Notes: generated from the letters alone by a model not told the origin. Positions 7,699-17,113 are shown, numbered from the stretch's first letter. The stretch is 57,676 nt of DNA from Fidelibacterota bacterium (GCA_004124475.1 SCKK01000018.1:1-57676), one strand, 5' to 3'. Made by a program: numbers and translations.

Positions 7699-9255
7699 TT
7701 ATTTTTCTTTCCTTTCCCTCCGGAGTCGATCCTCTGCTATCTTATTTAACTCTGCCCTAATGGTTTTTATTAGTTTCGTTGCTTCATCGACTTGAGCATC
7801 ACCGTGAGTTACAAGTGCCAGAGTTTTTATGGCTTCACGAAGGTTCCCCTGAGCATAAAAAATATTACCTTTCTTGAGGTATTCTTCCGATTTTTGTTCA
7901 AATACTCTTTGAAGTTCATCTTCAGCCCTTGATAACATTTCAGCCAGATCTTTTTTCTTAATATTCAGTTTTCGGTATGAGGCCTCGATGGCTTCCTTCT
8001 CGCTCTTTTGGCTAAGTCCCTTCCCTGTCGCCATAAAACTGGCTACCTTATCCCCTGTAGACTTCAAAACCATAAGCAATGAAAGCTCTGATGTTACCAG
8101 ATGTTGCAACCCTCCGGACCCTTCTACTCCTTTTGTTTCGATAACACTAACACTCCCATCCAGCGCCACTTCGGCATTATCACTGATGATATGTCCCAAT
8201 TTCTCAATACTCCTCGCTATTTTATGTTCAACTTTTGGAAGACGATGACCCATTTCATCCCTGATGGTTAACGTAAACGCTATGGGAGTAACCTCCAGTG
8301 TGGAATATCGGGCAGAACCTTCTGCCTTCTTCAAGTATTTCTTATACACAGGAGGTAAGTGAACCAGATTCAGCCTTGCATACACCTTTCCGTATTTTGA
8401 TGTTATCGGCAGAGCGGTGACATAAGTCTCCAACTGTCCTTCTCGATTTGTAGAGCCTCGCTCAATCACTGTGCCGTCTTCATACTTGATGGTGACAGGC
8501 ATATTCGGAATGGGAATTTTCTTTTCCGTGCCTGCTTCTATATAGGAAACTTCAAATACGATAGGGTCTCTCAATAATGTACCTGCCTTGGATGACTGAC
8601 TATCTCCTGAGATCACTTCAATATTCACTCCAGATAGAATGAGACGAATCTCAGAGACCATGTCTGAGAGAGTAATTGTTTCAATCATGAAGAATGGTAT
8701 CGGTGATAGGGCGTCATAGAACGCTTTTTTCGTGTAAAACTGAACCACGTATTCCTGGGCTTCGGCATAATTTTCCAGCGCAACAAAGATTTTACCTTCC
8801 TTTATAGAATTTCTAGCATCACGAACTAACTTTGACACCTGCTCCAACAGTTGATCCAGTTCAGCTTCCAATCCTGCAATAAAGCGTGTTTTGTTCAATA
8901 CGGCAAACACATAATAGTGATTCCCGACCTTTTCAGTCTTGACAATTTCTATGCCGTTTATAGTCTCACTGACTGCTGATTTGGTGGTCTTTTGGAACAT
9001 TTCTACATACGTTGCACGATCATCCGTCTCTAGTTCCTGTACAAATGTTTCAACTGTTGACTCTATCGTTACTCTCAACTGCGAAGCAATGGCTGCTTGT
9101 GCATCTGATTGGGCATCTGCAAAGGTATTTCCTTCTCCAACCCCTGTGTAATAATTTGTGGCTGAATATCCCGGGAGTTTGCTTTGTCCAAACCATTTTG
9201 GGCTCTGGGCTGAACAGCCCACTAATAGAATAAATAGAAATACAAATTTCCTCAT
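7699..9255 (-). CDS. Large LPP20-family lipoprotein
   Basis: A 518-aa predicted lipoprotein. MRKFVFLFILLVGCSAQ is a type II signal with the lipobox Cys at 14. Residues 20-125 match the LPP20 pattern: PKWFG, then YTGVGEG, then an ADAQSDAQAAIASQL helix and a YVFAVLN strand. A helical segment with repeat-like helices follows (about 130-175), then beta-rich domains, one Ig-like (about 230-310), and a C-terminal TPR-like helical part (about 440-518). LPP20 lipoproteins in other bacteria are outer-membrane components associated with flagella or surface structures. It is the last gene of a minus-strand envelope locus starting at 14921. Confidence 0.8.
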   Translation of the reverse strand: MRKFVFLFILLVGCSAQSPKWFGQSKLPGYSATNYYTGVGEGNTFADAQSDAQAAIASQLRVTIESTVETFVQELETDDRATYVEMFQKTTKSAVSETINGIEIVKTEKVGNHYYVFAVLNKTRFIAGLEAELDQLLEQVSKLVRDARNSIKEGKIFVALENYAEAQEYVVQFYTKKAFYDALSPIPFFMIETITLSDMVSEIRLILSGVNIEVISGDSQSSKAGTLLRDPIVFEVSYIEAGTEKKIPIPNMPVTIKYEDGTVIERGSTNREGQLETYVTALPITSKYGKVYARLNLVHLPPVYKKYLKKAEGSARYSTLEVTPIAFTLTIRDEMGHRLPKVEHKIARSIEKLGHIISDNAEVALDGSVSVIETKGVEGSGGLQHLVTSELSLLMVLKSTGDKVASFMATGKGLSQKSEKEAIEASYRKLNIKKKDLAEMLSRAEDELQRVFEQKSEEYLKKGNIFYAQGNLREAIKTLALVTHGDAQVDEATKLIKTIRAELNKIAEDRLRRERKEK

Positions 9256-9421
9256 GGTTATAGCCTCTAAATTATCCGGGATGATGTAGTTGAGTGTTCT
9301 CCTCCAGTGGAGACCCTTCGGGTCAACAGGGAGTCCCCTTGGGAGATAAAAAGTCCACCAGCTTGCGGATTCGCTGCTCTGAACTGCATTATCCGGGATT
9401 CTATAGGTTAATCGAGAGACT
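9256..9421. other. Intergenic spacer with short repeats
   Basis: The motif ATTATCCGGGAT occurs twice (near 9271 and 9390). Between the copies is a G/C-richer segment with no open frame that I trust. Confidence 0.5.
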
Positions 9422-10708
9422 CTACTCGTAATCCACTTTAAGTAGAATCATTTTACGATTGATGTTTATTCTGCGCAATGTACCTTCCGTTTCCGCATCT
9501 TTGAATGCTTTCTTGATCTTACGATAGACTTTTGACGATTTATCGTACTTCGCAGGATCGCACCAGATGATATAGTCCAATGTTTGATCTGTGACAATGT
9601 TTTCTTTCGAACTCTTTGCTATCTCTTCAACTACATCCATAAAGGCAAACTGAATATCCTCTATCTGGTCTTCATCAAAGTCAGTAGAAATATTGACGAT
9701 CAACTTATATTGAACCCCTCGTTTCACATCATCTTTCCAATAATTCGTAATTCGGGAGAGGACATTGTCAACAGCATCATTCATCGCCTCTTCAATAGAG
9801 ACCATCACTTCTCCCTGACGGCCTTGACTATATCCCGTTTCCGTACCAAGAAGCCGGGCAGTTGTTGTTTCGTAGGCTCGAACTGCCATGGCATATTTTT
9901 TTGTCCCATAGCCAGCATCTTCAAGAGTTCCGGAGAATGTTATATAGACATCACTTCCGATAGATAGCGCCAACTGATAGGCATAATCTTCTTCCCTTCC
10001 AGCCAAGGATTGTTGTGCAGCGCTCAAATCACTAAGTGCTGCTTGTTGTTCGGGAACTATCACATCATATTTGCGAGCTGTTAAATAACTCTCAACAACA
10101 GCAGCCGCATGTTTGATCCGGGGATTGGTCCGGAGTAAATCAATGGGGCTTTCTCCTCTCTGCACAGCAGGCATAACCATGATAAATGGATTACCGATTG
10201 CCTCAGCCAACTCCGCCCTGGCTTCCAAAATATTCCTTGCCTCAAGGTCTTTAGTCAGTAGCTCCTTGTTTATTTTGAAACGCTTGGTGACCCTGATTCC
10301 TCTACCACCGTCAATTTTAACCTTCTTACGGAATTCGGTTTCCTCAAAGGTAATGTAGGTATTGACATTGTTGATATCGAAAAAGAACGAAGTGTATTTA
10401 TCAAGTCTCTGCCGTTCCTGAGGGGTCGAAATCAGAGGATCTGTGCCACCAAACAAGATAAAATAAACCGTTGCTTTCCTGGCATCCTCAATTGCCTTTT
10501 TTACGCCTTTTTCGGTAACATCCTTTTTTGCTTTCTTTTTCTTCTTCTGCTTGGACTTATAAATGCCGGTTGCTTCAATCATAACCTCTGCTGAAGATAC
10601 CGATTCAATAAGAGTGGCTTCCTTTGAAACAGGCAACTGTGCAATCAAGTCCTTGGAAAGAAAGGTAAAAATTATTAACAGAATAAATAACCCGTGGATT
10701 TTTCTCAT
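9422..10708 (-). CDS. Secreted protein of unknown function (DUF6175-like)
   Basis: A 428-aa protein with a signal peptide (MRKIHGLFILLIIFTFLSKDLIAQ). A Lys-rich stretch of about ten residues follows near position 40. The central part (VVESYLTARKYDVIVPEQQ... then SDVYITFSG) resembles the fold of periplasmic CsgG/LpoB-type domains. It resembles proteins annotated as DUF6175 in FCB genomes, from memory and not searched. The ATG at 10708 has AAAGGAG eight bases upstream, which is better than the longer in-frame start at 10750. Its position between a beta-barrel protein and an LPP20 lipoprotein suggests a periplasmic part of one envelope complex. Confidence 0.7.
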   Translation of the reverse strand: MRKIHGLFILLIIFTFLSKDLIAQLPVSKEATLIESVSSAEVMIEATGIYKSKQKKKKKAKKDVTEKGVKKAIEDARKATVYFILFGGTDPLISTPQERQRLDKYTSFFFDINNVNTYITFEETEFRKKVKIDGGRGIRVTKRFKINKELLTKDLEARNILEARAELAEAIGNPFIMVMPAVQRGESPIDLLRTNPRIKHAAAVVESYLTARKYDVIVPEQQAALSDLSAAQQSLAGREEDYAYQLALSIGSDVYITFSGTLEDAGYGTKKYAMAVRAYETTTARLLGTETGYSQGRQGEVMVSIEEAMNDAVDNVLSRITNYWKDDVKRGVQYKLIVNISTDFDEDQIEDIQFAFMDVVEEIAKSSKENIVTDQTLDYIIWCDPAKYDKSSKVYRKIKKAFKDAETEGTLRRININRKMILLKVDYE

Positions 10709-10807
10709 TGATATTTCTCCTTTACGTTCTTTATTAATCAAATTGGCCATCAGGAACTTTTGCCTACGCTGTCCAATTCATTTTATTAGTCAAACAGCTT
10801 TTTTAGA

Positions 10808-12532
10808 TCAATATTTCTTGAATGGGTCCAGGAATCCGAATATGTTTATGGGTAACTCACCCAGAGCGTAGTTAATACCTATGTTAATACTAAATCCACC
10901 CATCTTCAAGTCTTCATATTCGTCAAGCGGAATAGGCAATTCTAATTCTTCATCACCCCAAGTCAGCGTTACAGACATCGGCGGTAATCCGAATTTATAT
11001 CCTGCTCCGATGTTAAAACTCAAATCAGGATTCAACAGCATTTCAAAATCTGCCACAGCCTTTATCCCAACGGCGTTGATGGAATAGGTAAAGGTTGAAT
11101 CTAACAGTTCCCCATCCATTGTTAATCTATCCACTCCACCACCAAGGCCAATACTCAGGTTCGATCGTCCAAACCACAACTTTTTTGTTGCCCCGAGGTA
11201 CCCGGATATAATGAAAGCATTGATATTCCCTTCAATCGCTTCATTAGTATAGGATGCAATTGGTATTCCAAATCCGATATCCAAATCCAGGAAGGTCTGA
11301 GAAACCCCGATAATAGGTGCAAGGTTATACGCAAAAGTAAGATTCGCACCAAAAGCACTTGTGGCATCATCATCCAACACTTGGACCATTGTACCTAAAT
11401 AAAATTTGGTGTATTTTTTTGGAATATTCATACCTGTTACAAAACCGAGTTTAACGCGTGCATCGATTCCTAACCGTGGGTGTTCCATCACCACTCCGCC
11501 AATGTCCTGTTTTTCACCTAGTAGCTGAGTGGCATATGTATATGCTGTGGGATCCTCTTTGTTATCTCCTGTTTTTGTCACCCGAACAAATCCAACTCTT
11601 GTTGCAACTTCATTACCGAATCTATCCTCTTCGAACTCAACCAGATGAAATCCATCACCCAGATGCACTCCTTCACTGAATCCAAGCGGAAAGCCATATT
11701 TATTACCTGATGCTTCTACAATTTGAGCTTGCAGCTTGAAAGCATCGATCTCTTTGGTCTTTACACCCAGGTTTTTGGCCCAAGCAAGAACTGCATCATA
11801 CTGGGCGTATTGCTCTTCTGTTGTTTTAAGTACCTCTTTACCAAACTTAAACTCCTTATAGAGCGGTTTACCGGTGAACCTATTCTTGGCACCAATGCTT
11901 GCTCTTCCCAGCCCGCTTGTTTTCGCACCCACCAGCATTTTGATGCTATAATTCCCCCCTGGATCAACAGCCAACTGATACCAAAGAATTCCACCCTGGA
12001 TCTCAACCGAGATTTCTTTTGCTTCCTTTTCCTGCTTCATACTGGATATATAGGGAAGATATATGTAGGCTGAGTTCAAAAGCATTTCCAGCTCCCTGAC
12101 TGTTAATCCAAGAGATTTTGCCTTTGTTGCAGCAAACGACTGAAAAGCAGATTCATCTTTTAGTGCCAGGCCCCGGTTTTTCTTCACATCATCTGAGTTG
12201 AGAATATCCAATATTCTTGCTGCCACAGTCTTTTCTAAGACCCTGCCAATAGCTGCGGGCGTAATTTCTGTGAGCGAATTGGCCTGATCCCTGAATTCAC
12301 TTAGCATCATCTCCGGCAAGATATTGTAATCAAACCTTTCCAACTCTATGTAGAAATCAACCATCTTATCAAAGAATCTGTAATCAAACCTCTCAAGCCC
12401 TTGCAATGCGCCTGGCCTAATCCATACGGATTCAACAGAGCTGATAGATTTTCTTTGGTACTTGCCCTGTTGACCCAAAAGGATTGCAATAGGAAACAAA
12501 ACTAGAACTACACTTATAATTGACTTTTTCAT
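10808..12532 (-). CDS. Outer-membrane beta-barrel protein of the LPP20 locus
   Basis: A 574-aa protein with a signal peptide (cleavage near LLGQ/Q). Residues 25-270 are largely helical and soluble. The C-terminal half (from about 300) consists of alternating amphipathic strands rich in Gly and aromatics, ending INIFGFLDPFKKY, typical of an outer-membrane barrel though without a terminal Phe. Start ATG 12532 has AGGAGGG upstream. No close named family is recognised. It is co-directional with FecR (79 bp upstream) and the DUF6175-like gene (about 100 bp downstream). Confidence 0.7.
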   Translation of the reverse strand: MKKSIISVVLVLFPIAILLGQQGKYQRKSISSVESVWIRPGALQGLERFDYRFFDKMVDFYIELERFDYNILPEMMLSEFRDQANSLTEITPAAIGRVLEKTVAARILDILNSDDVKKNRGLALKDESAFQSFAATKAKSLGLTVRELEMLLNSAYIYLPYISSMKQEKEAKEISVEIQGGILWYQLAVDPGGNYSIKMLVGAKTSGLGRASIGAKNRFTGKPLYKEFKFGKEVLKTTEEQYAQYDAVLAWAKNLGVKTKEIDAFKLQAQIVEASGNKYGFPLGFSEGVHLGDGFHLVEFEEDRFGNEVATRVGFVRVTKTGDNKEDPTAYTYATQLLGEKQDIGGVVMEHPRLGIDARVKLGFVTGMNIPKKYTKFYLGTMVQVLDDDATSAFGANLTFAYNLAPIIGVSQTFLDLDIGFGIPIASYTNEAIEGNINAFIISGYLGATKKLWFGRSNLSIGLGGGVDRLTMDGELLDSTFTYSINAVGIKAVADFEMLLNPDLSFNIGAGYKFGLPPMSVTLTWGDEELELPIPLDEYEDLKMGGFSINIGINYALGELPINIFGFLDPFKKY

Positions 12533-12610
12533 TTTACCCTCCTGCCTTTGGCTAGTGTGGTTTTTTTAGAATTAGAAACACAATAGCGGTTTTAAGCAGT
12601 CTCAATTTCT

Positions 12611-13420
12611 CTACTTGTTCACTATTTTATCGCGCTCAATGTTCCACTGTACCCAATCTATCTTGCGATCCGCCTCCTGGTCGAATTGTTTGGAAGAAAA
12701 GTAAAATGATTTGAACTGCTGGAAGGCTTTCTCGTCCACCCTCTTGAATTCGTGGAACTCCTCTTCCTGCTCCCGCTTGAACCTCTCTAATTCATCAAGT
12801 TCCTGTTCTTCAAACTTTCTGAAAGCTTCTTCCTGGGCTTTCTTGTATTTTTCGAAGTCCCCGATAAGAAGTAATTCTTCACCCGCGTTCACAACAAATG
12901 ATGAGTCTTCCTCCTCCTCAGTCCCGAGCTTAATTGGTGTGATAAAAACAGTTCCGTCGTACACTAAACAGTGCGTATAAACCGAATCACATGAAATTCT
13001 GCAAACGGTCCCCCGGATAGCACAAACGGCTGCGGGTGTCCTGACCCTAATTGTGGAATTCGGGTCATCCCATAATAAACCAACCCACGCATTTCCTGAT
13101 CTGATGGTAACCTGTTTTCTACTTTCTAGTGCAGGTACTATTTCTATGACGGTCTTTTCCCCTATCCGCAGGATCGCTCGCTCTTTCAGCGTAATTTCAC
13201 AACGGGATTTTGCCAGAGTCTTGACTTTTTCCCGTATATGAACGGAATCCTTGTACCCAGCATTCATCCAGTCGTCGGAAACTTCGTGTTGTACCAACAC
13301 GCGACCAAGGGGTAGCGTAATAGATCCGAAGTATTGACGATCAATGGGGGAATCAGCGAACAGTAAAACTGCAGAAAGGAAAATAGCTGCACTCGCAAGT
13401 ATTCGGTGTATGCTCTTCAC
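12611..13420 (-). CDS. Secreted FecR-domain protein with charged helical tail
   Basis: A 269-aa protein with a signal peptide (residues 1-22, ending LLFADS). A FecR-type beta domain spans about 35-160, with the motif RVRTPAAVCAIRGTVCRI. There are four Cys in this domain. The tail (about 187-250) is a strongly charged helix in which EE-F-x-x-F-type units recur about every 10-11 residues (AFRKFEEQE, ERFKREQEEEF, EFKRVDEKAFQQF). Classical FecR passes an iron signal to a sigma factor, but free FecR domains in secreted proteins are common and act structurally. There is no sigma factor nearby. The GTG start at 13420 follows a tiny reading frame by seven bases. Confidence 0.78.
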   Translation of the reverse strand: MKSIHRILASAAIFLSAVLLFADSPIDRQYFGSITLPLGRVLVQHEVSDDWMNAGYKDSVHIREKVKTLAKSRCEITLKERAILRIGEKTVIEIVPALESRKQVTIRSGNAWVGLLWDDPNSTIRVRTPAAVCAIRGTVCRISCDSVYTHCLVYDGTVFITPIKLGTEEEEDSSFVVNAGEELLLIGDFEKYKKAQEEAFRKFEEQELDELERFKREQEEEFHEFKRVDEKAFQQFKSFYFSSKQFDQEADRKIDWVQWNIERDKIVNK

Positions 13421-13426
13421 AGTAGA

Positions 13427-13516
13427 TTAGAAATGGTAAGAAAGCGCAATACCAATGCATAAGCACATCACACCGATGATTCTCAGGCTTGATATAACTG
13501 AACAACACTTAACCAT
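13427..13516 (-). CDS. 29-aa membrane micropeptide upstream of FecR
   Basis: ATG 13516 lies eight bases after a perfect AAAGGAGG site. The frame encodes 29 residues, MVKCCSVIS then a hydrophobic run (about 11-27), and stops seven bases before the FecR GTG. The strong ribosome site and coupling suggest it is translated, either as a small membrane protein or as a leader that governs FecR translation. No family is recognised, and chance remains possible. Confidence 0.4.
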   Translation of the reverse strand: MVKCCSVISSLRIIGVMCLCIGIALSYHF

Positions 13517-13584
13517 ATCCATATCCTCCTTTCTAATATGCATGTAACTAAAGATGGCCACTGATTGTTAAAATTCCACACAGT

Positions 13585-14338
13585 TCATTTAACATTTTTC
13601 GGCATTCGCAAAAGGACGTAAAAAATACCCTCCTTGAGGTCCCGCCAGCGGGCAGCCGTCTGAACATCACGTAAAGAGACAGAATAGGTTTCATGCCGGA
13701 TTTCCTGACCGGCCTCACTGACTTTCTGCAGGGCTTGCACTTCCCACCCCAATAGACCTGGCAAGAGATTTTAAGGCACGCTCCTCGGCTTCGATCCACG
13801 AACTAATCTCATAGTAATATTTAGGGGCCTGCCCCATGGCGTAGAGATACCGACAATCTTGGGGGATAGAGTTGATCCAGGAGGGTGTGTCTAAGTCCTT
13901 GATCGCCACCCGTTTCCTTGATCGCTTATCTAGTTCGCAGTGGCCTTTGCTTAAGAGGACAATCATAAGGTCATGACTGTACACTGTGTCGATAGGTTGC
14001 AGGGTTTTTGCAGTAACTCGCACGGCGGCGCTGTCGTACTGCAAGGTAATCTCAGAACCCATCCAGGCAACTCCGGCTTCGGTGCTCCAGTAAGCCTCTC
14101 CTCCCATCAGATGAGAGTTTGAATACTTTACGTAAGTCTCGGCTCCAGAGAGAACCGCCCAGTCAATAGAGGAATCCAGGTGAAGTGACGGCTTAGCATA
14201 TCCGGCCACTACATTTTGGCAGGGCAGATCCGACGGGTTCAGAAACCACCGGGGATATTCCTGTGCCGTACCCCAGCCCACTATGAGGATAAAAAGGGGG
14301 AAAGCATGAATTCCTCCCTTTGCCCAACTAAGAGACAT
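13585..14338 (-). pseudogene. LPP20-like secreted protein, single frameshift
   Basis: The main frame (14338 to about 13745) has a signal peptide, YPRWFLNPSD and YLYAMGQAP motifs and the helix EERALKSLARSIGV typical of LPP20-like domains. One extra base in the C-run at 13743-13745 breaks it; the other frame continues EVQALQKVSEAGQEIRHE and ends YVLLRMPKNVK at 13585. The span is 251 codons plus one base. It follows the 14355 lipoprotein after 16 bp. The motif order WF, then Y.YG.G and an A-rich helix, is the same as in its neighbours, so it is probably a paralogue in the same complex. Whether the extra base is real decides if it functions. Confidence 0.75.
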
Positions 14339-14354
14339 TAGATGATGATGATGC

Positions 14355-14921
14355 TTATTGTGCCTTCTTCCACTCTTCGAATTTATCTACTTCGCTTTCA
14401 AGGTCTTTGAATGTTTGTGACTCTCTGAACCGTGTGTACACGTTTTGATTGTTTTTCAACTGTTGCAGAAGAGCTTGATTGGCGGCACCTATGGGGTATT
14501 CCATCAGAACATAGCCACGCCAGTTATTTCCGTCCTTCTGAACATCTTGTTGTTTTACACGGCTCCCACTGAGAGCTGTTGAGGTTACAACTTTCGTCGC
14601 CTGGGTAAACATCTGTAGCAACTCGGCATCGTCACCTATCCCCACTTCTTGGTCGAACTTCCTCTGCATGCTCATCACTCGAACTTCCACAGTCCGGGCT
14701 ATCTTGGCACGCGCATCAGTACTCGCCTTATCGATTGCCAGGCTCATGTCCCTCGATGTGCCGGTCCCAGTTCCGTAGAGATAATTAGGGTCCTCTGGTA
14801 CGTTGAGAAACCAGCTCGGGATTCTACCTTCGCTTGTCTCTGGTAGGGGTTTTGGTGCTGCACAGCCGATCAATCCCATAACTACCAGGACCATTACCAA
14901 GTATGTAGTAAATTTACGCAT
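14355..14921 (-). CDS. LPP20-family lipoprotein
   Basis: A 188-aa lipoprotein: MRKFTTYLVMVLVVMGLIGCAAP has a lipobox with Cys at 20. The LPP20 domain follows, with IPSWFLNVP, YLYGTGTG and a long Ala-rich helix (KASTDARAKIARTVEV), then a strand with YVLMEYP. A C-terminal helix rich in Glu and Lys ends the protein. I start at ATG 14921 because GGAGGG lies just upstream; the frame extends to 15011 without a ribosome site. It is the first gene of the envelope locus and probably outer-membrane anchored. Confidence 0.85.
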   Translation of the reverse strand: MRKFTTYLVMVLVVMGLIGCAAPKPLPETSEGRIPSWFLNVPEDPNYLYGTGTGTSRDMSLAIDKASTDARAKIARTVEVRVMSMQRKFDQEVGIGDDAELLQMFTQATKVVTSTALSGSRVKQQDVQKDGNNWRGYVLMEYPIGAANQALLQQLKNNQNVYTRFRESQTFKDLESEVDKFEEWKKAQ

Positions 14922-15688
14922 ATTGCCCTCCATTCGTTTTGTTGTTGAGATAACTGTTCTTTCTATTTGAAGTGTTGCTATAGCACAATAAAATGACTTA
15001 CGGTTATTCACTATTCATATGTACACACCATAAAAACCCAATATCAAATGTTAAGTTGTCACATACACTATTCAATGTCAAGAATATTTTGGTATTTAGA
15101 CACGGGAATTTTTCCCCTCAAAGTAAAAAACGACCATCGTCCAGGCTCTAAGGGGCTTTCTCCACAATAGTATCTTCGGAGGAATGTCCATAGGATACTT
15201 TGGAATTGATAAAAACTAAACCTCTACCCCGAAACTTCGGGGTTCAATTTATGTAGTACTAAGATGGAAATAATAATGGATTGATGTGTCTTCATTTTTT
15301 ACAACCGTATAACTTACTGATAAATATAGGAGAGAGCGTACTCAAAATCAAGTTTTAGAGCCAGAGACCTTTTGAAAGGTGACAGATCGAATTGTAACGC
15401 CAGATATTATCTTGCATGGACAATATACCATCTTGTCCTACTTTAGAACAGGCAAGGACTTGTCCGCCAACTAACAGATACCTGCATTACGCCTTTCTCT
15501 GCACTGATTAAGAATTTAAAAAGCATATAATTCTTTCTTCGTGGGCGTTTTCTTTGTGGGAGGGTGTACCCCAAACCTATACAATTGACTTTATTTAGTG
15601 TTTGAATGAAAACAGTGGTTGATCATCCCGAAATTTTAGAATTTGAGTATTACCTTTCGTTCGGACCCTAATTAACAGGTATCAGGAA
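14922..15688. other. Long intergenic stretch with hairpins
   Basis: No gene is seen in about 770 bases. It holds a small hairpin CCCCGAA-AC-TTCGGGG (15227-15242), a diverged half of the 7477 inverted-repeat family (about 15429-15470), and AT-rich DNA that should include the promoter of the LPP20 locus. Confidence 0.6.
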
Positions 15689-16327
15689 TCAAAAGTCTAA
15701 CCTCGGCAAAATTTCTTTGAATTCACTTAATATCGTCGCAGTGGCTCCCCACACTTCGACATCTGGAAAATCAAAAAAGGGGACAGTTACAGAGTATCCG
15801 CCAATTGTTCTGTTTTCTTTTTTAATTACATCAGGCCGACATAACTCTTTTAAAGAAACTTTATACACACGATCAACCTCGACTGCATCAGGTTTGATTT
15901 GGGGAACAACCCCTGACCAGCCTACAATCGGATGAACCTCGAATCCGCTAACCGCGATAAAAAGCGGGGTCAACTCCCCTATGACCTTGATAACGGATGT
16001 TTCAACTCCCAATTCTTCCTCTGTCTCTCTGAGGGCTGTATCCCGGAATGATTCCCCCTCTTCCATAGCACCACCCGGGAGGGAAATTTGTCCCTGATGA
16101 TGTTCAACGTTATGGGAACGTTCTGTCAAAAAGAATAACCAATCTCCCCCCTCAGGAAAAAGTAAAATGAGTACTGCTGATTTAATAGCTATTTTTCGAG
16201 GTGGGGGATATAATCCTTTGGATTTTGGTACCGGCGCCATTTTCAATTGAGCAGGTCGACCGGGAAGATCTCCCGCCAATCGCTTTTTCAGGGAACAAAT
16301 AAATGGCGGTGTTTTTACAATATGCAT
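15689..16327 (-). CDS. Nudix hydrolase, CoA pyrophosphatase type
   Basis: A 212-aa protein. The Nudix box runs from GAMEEGESF to RETEEELGV (G-x5-E-x7-REUxEExG), which binds the metal. Immediately before it is QISLPGG, and the preceding ERSHNVEHHQGQ matches the NuCoA-type motif of CoA pyrophosphatases (NudL/YeaB group), which split CoA or acyl-CoA to phosphopantetheine and 3',5'-ADP. I choose ATG 16327; the frame is open to a TTG at 16372. It is divergent from the dockerin relic. Confidence 0.85.
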   Translation of the reverse strand: MHIVKTPPFICSLKKRLAGDLPGRPAQLKMAPVPKSKGLYPPPRKIAIKSAVLILLFPEGGDWLFFLTERSHNVEHHQGQISLPGGAMEEGESFRDTALRETEEELGVETSVIKVIGELTPLFIAVSGFEVHPIVGWSGVVPQIKPDAVEVDRVYKVSLKELCRPDVIKKENRTIGGYSVTVPFFDFPDVEVWGATATILSEFKEILPRLDF

Positions 16328-16418
16328 GAAATTGTGTGATCCACAGGGATCAACTGTTTCAAGGTGGATCAAATATTACTTTACTCCGTGTTATGTAAAA
16401 AGTATTTTCCTTCCACAC

Positions 16419-16954
16419 ATGAAAGTTTACGCTTTACTTTTCATCACACTGATTCCTGTTCTCACAAACCAATTGGTGATCAGGAGAATCCTCAGGTTGA
16501 GTATGAAGTCACTGCAACCATTGATGATTTGAGTGAAGCAGGTCTGATTGAGGAATCACTCAAAGTTTTCTGGAAAACATCAAGTACAGGTTATTACAAT
16601 TCGGTTTCCCTGTCCACAACAGGCAATGTTGATGAATACAGAGCATTTATTCCCTCTCCTGGAGAAAATACAGAAATACACTATTACATGCAAGCAGCAG
16701 ATTATTCGGGCAGAGTGGAAACCCTTCCTATGGCTGGATACTTTGCCTTTACCGTATCAGGACTTCTCGCTGGGGATGTGACCCTGGATGGTCAGGTGAA
16801 TATTTTTGATATTATGGCGATTGTTCATTATATGCTGAGGATCAGCGAACTTTCTCCTGAACAGATAGATATTGCAGACATGAACAACGACAACATAGTT
16901 GATATATTCGATATTGCAAGCATTGTTGATATCATTATTTCAAGGAGGTCGTAG
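16419..16954 (+). pseudogene. Dockerin-tailed secreted protein, truncated and frameshifted
   Basis: ATG 16419 opens a signal peptide (MKVYALLFITLIPVLTN) in one frame. From about 16470 the rest is in another frame, one base being missing. That part has a beta-sandwich region (EVTATIDDLSEAG... EIHYYMQAADYSG) and ends in a type I dockerin: two Ca-binding loops, GDVTLDGQVNIFDI and ADMNNDNIVDIFDI. The mature part is far shorter than the large hydrolases that usually carry this tail, so the catalytic middle seems to have been deleted. Dockerins bind cohesins and may tether enzymes. No cohesin is seen here. Confidence 0.65.
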
Positions 16955-17017
16955 CCATTCACATGCTACACTTCCGTGCTATTCATTCCCCCCTGAAGAT
17001 CTTTTGTAGTGGGGTGT

Positions 17018-17113
17018 TTAACCTTTTAGTCTAAAGCTTGTTGTAATGGATATCCAGACACCGATGACGATGTCACGTTGTTTGACAGGTCTAAATTTAG
17101 TCTTTTTGCTTCT
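17018..17113 (-). pseudogene. Relic of a TonB C-terminus
   Basis: A 31-codon frame to TAA 17018-17020 reads KKTKFRPVKQRDIVIG followed by VWISITTSFRLKG. This parallels the last residues of the intact TonB at 22263-22907 (KKTRFQPAKQRDRAVGVW). There is no start and no other domain. It is a left-over of a duplicated tonB. Confidence 0.7.

Noticed and set aside
13548-13799. Minus-strand 83-codon frame overlapping the LPP20-like gene end
   Set aside because: It is in the third frame; the LPP20-like continuation is in a different frame with better sense.
13585-14338. Programmed frameshifting in the LPP20-like gene
   Set aside because: No slippery heptamer or stimulatory hairpin was recognised; a single extra C in a run is simpler.
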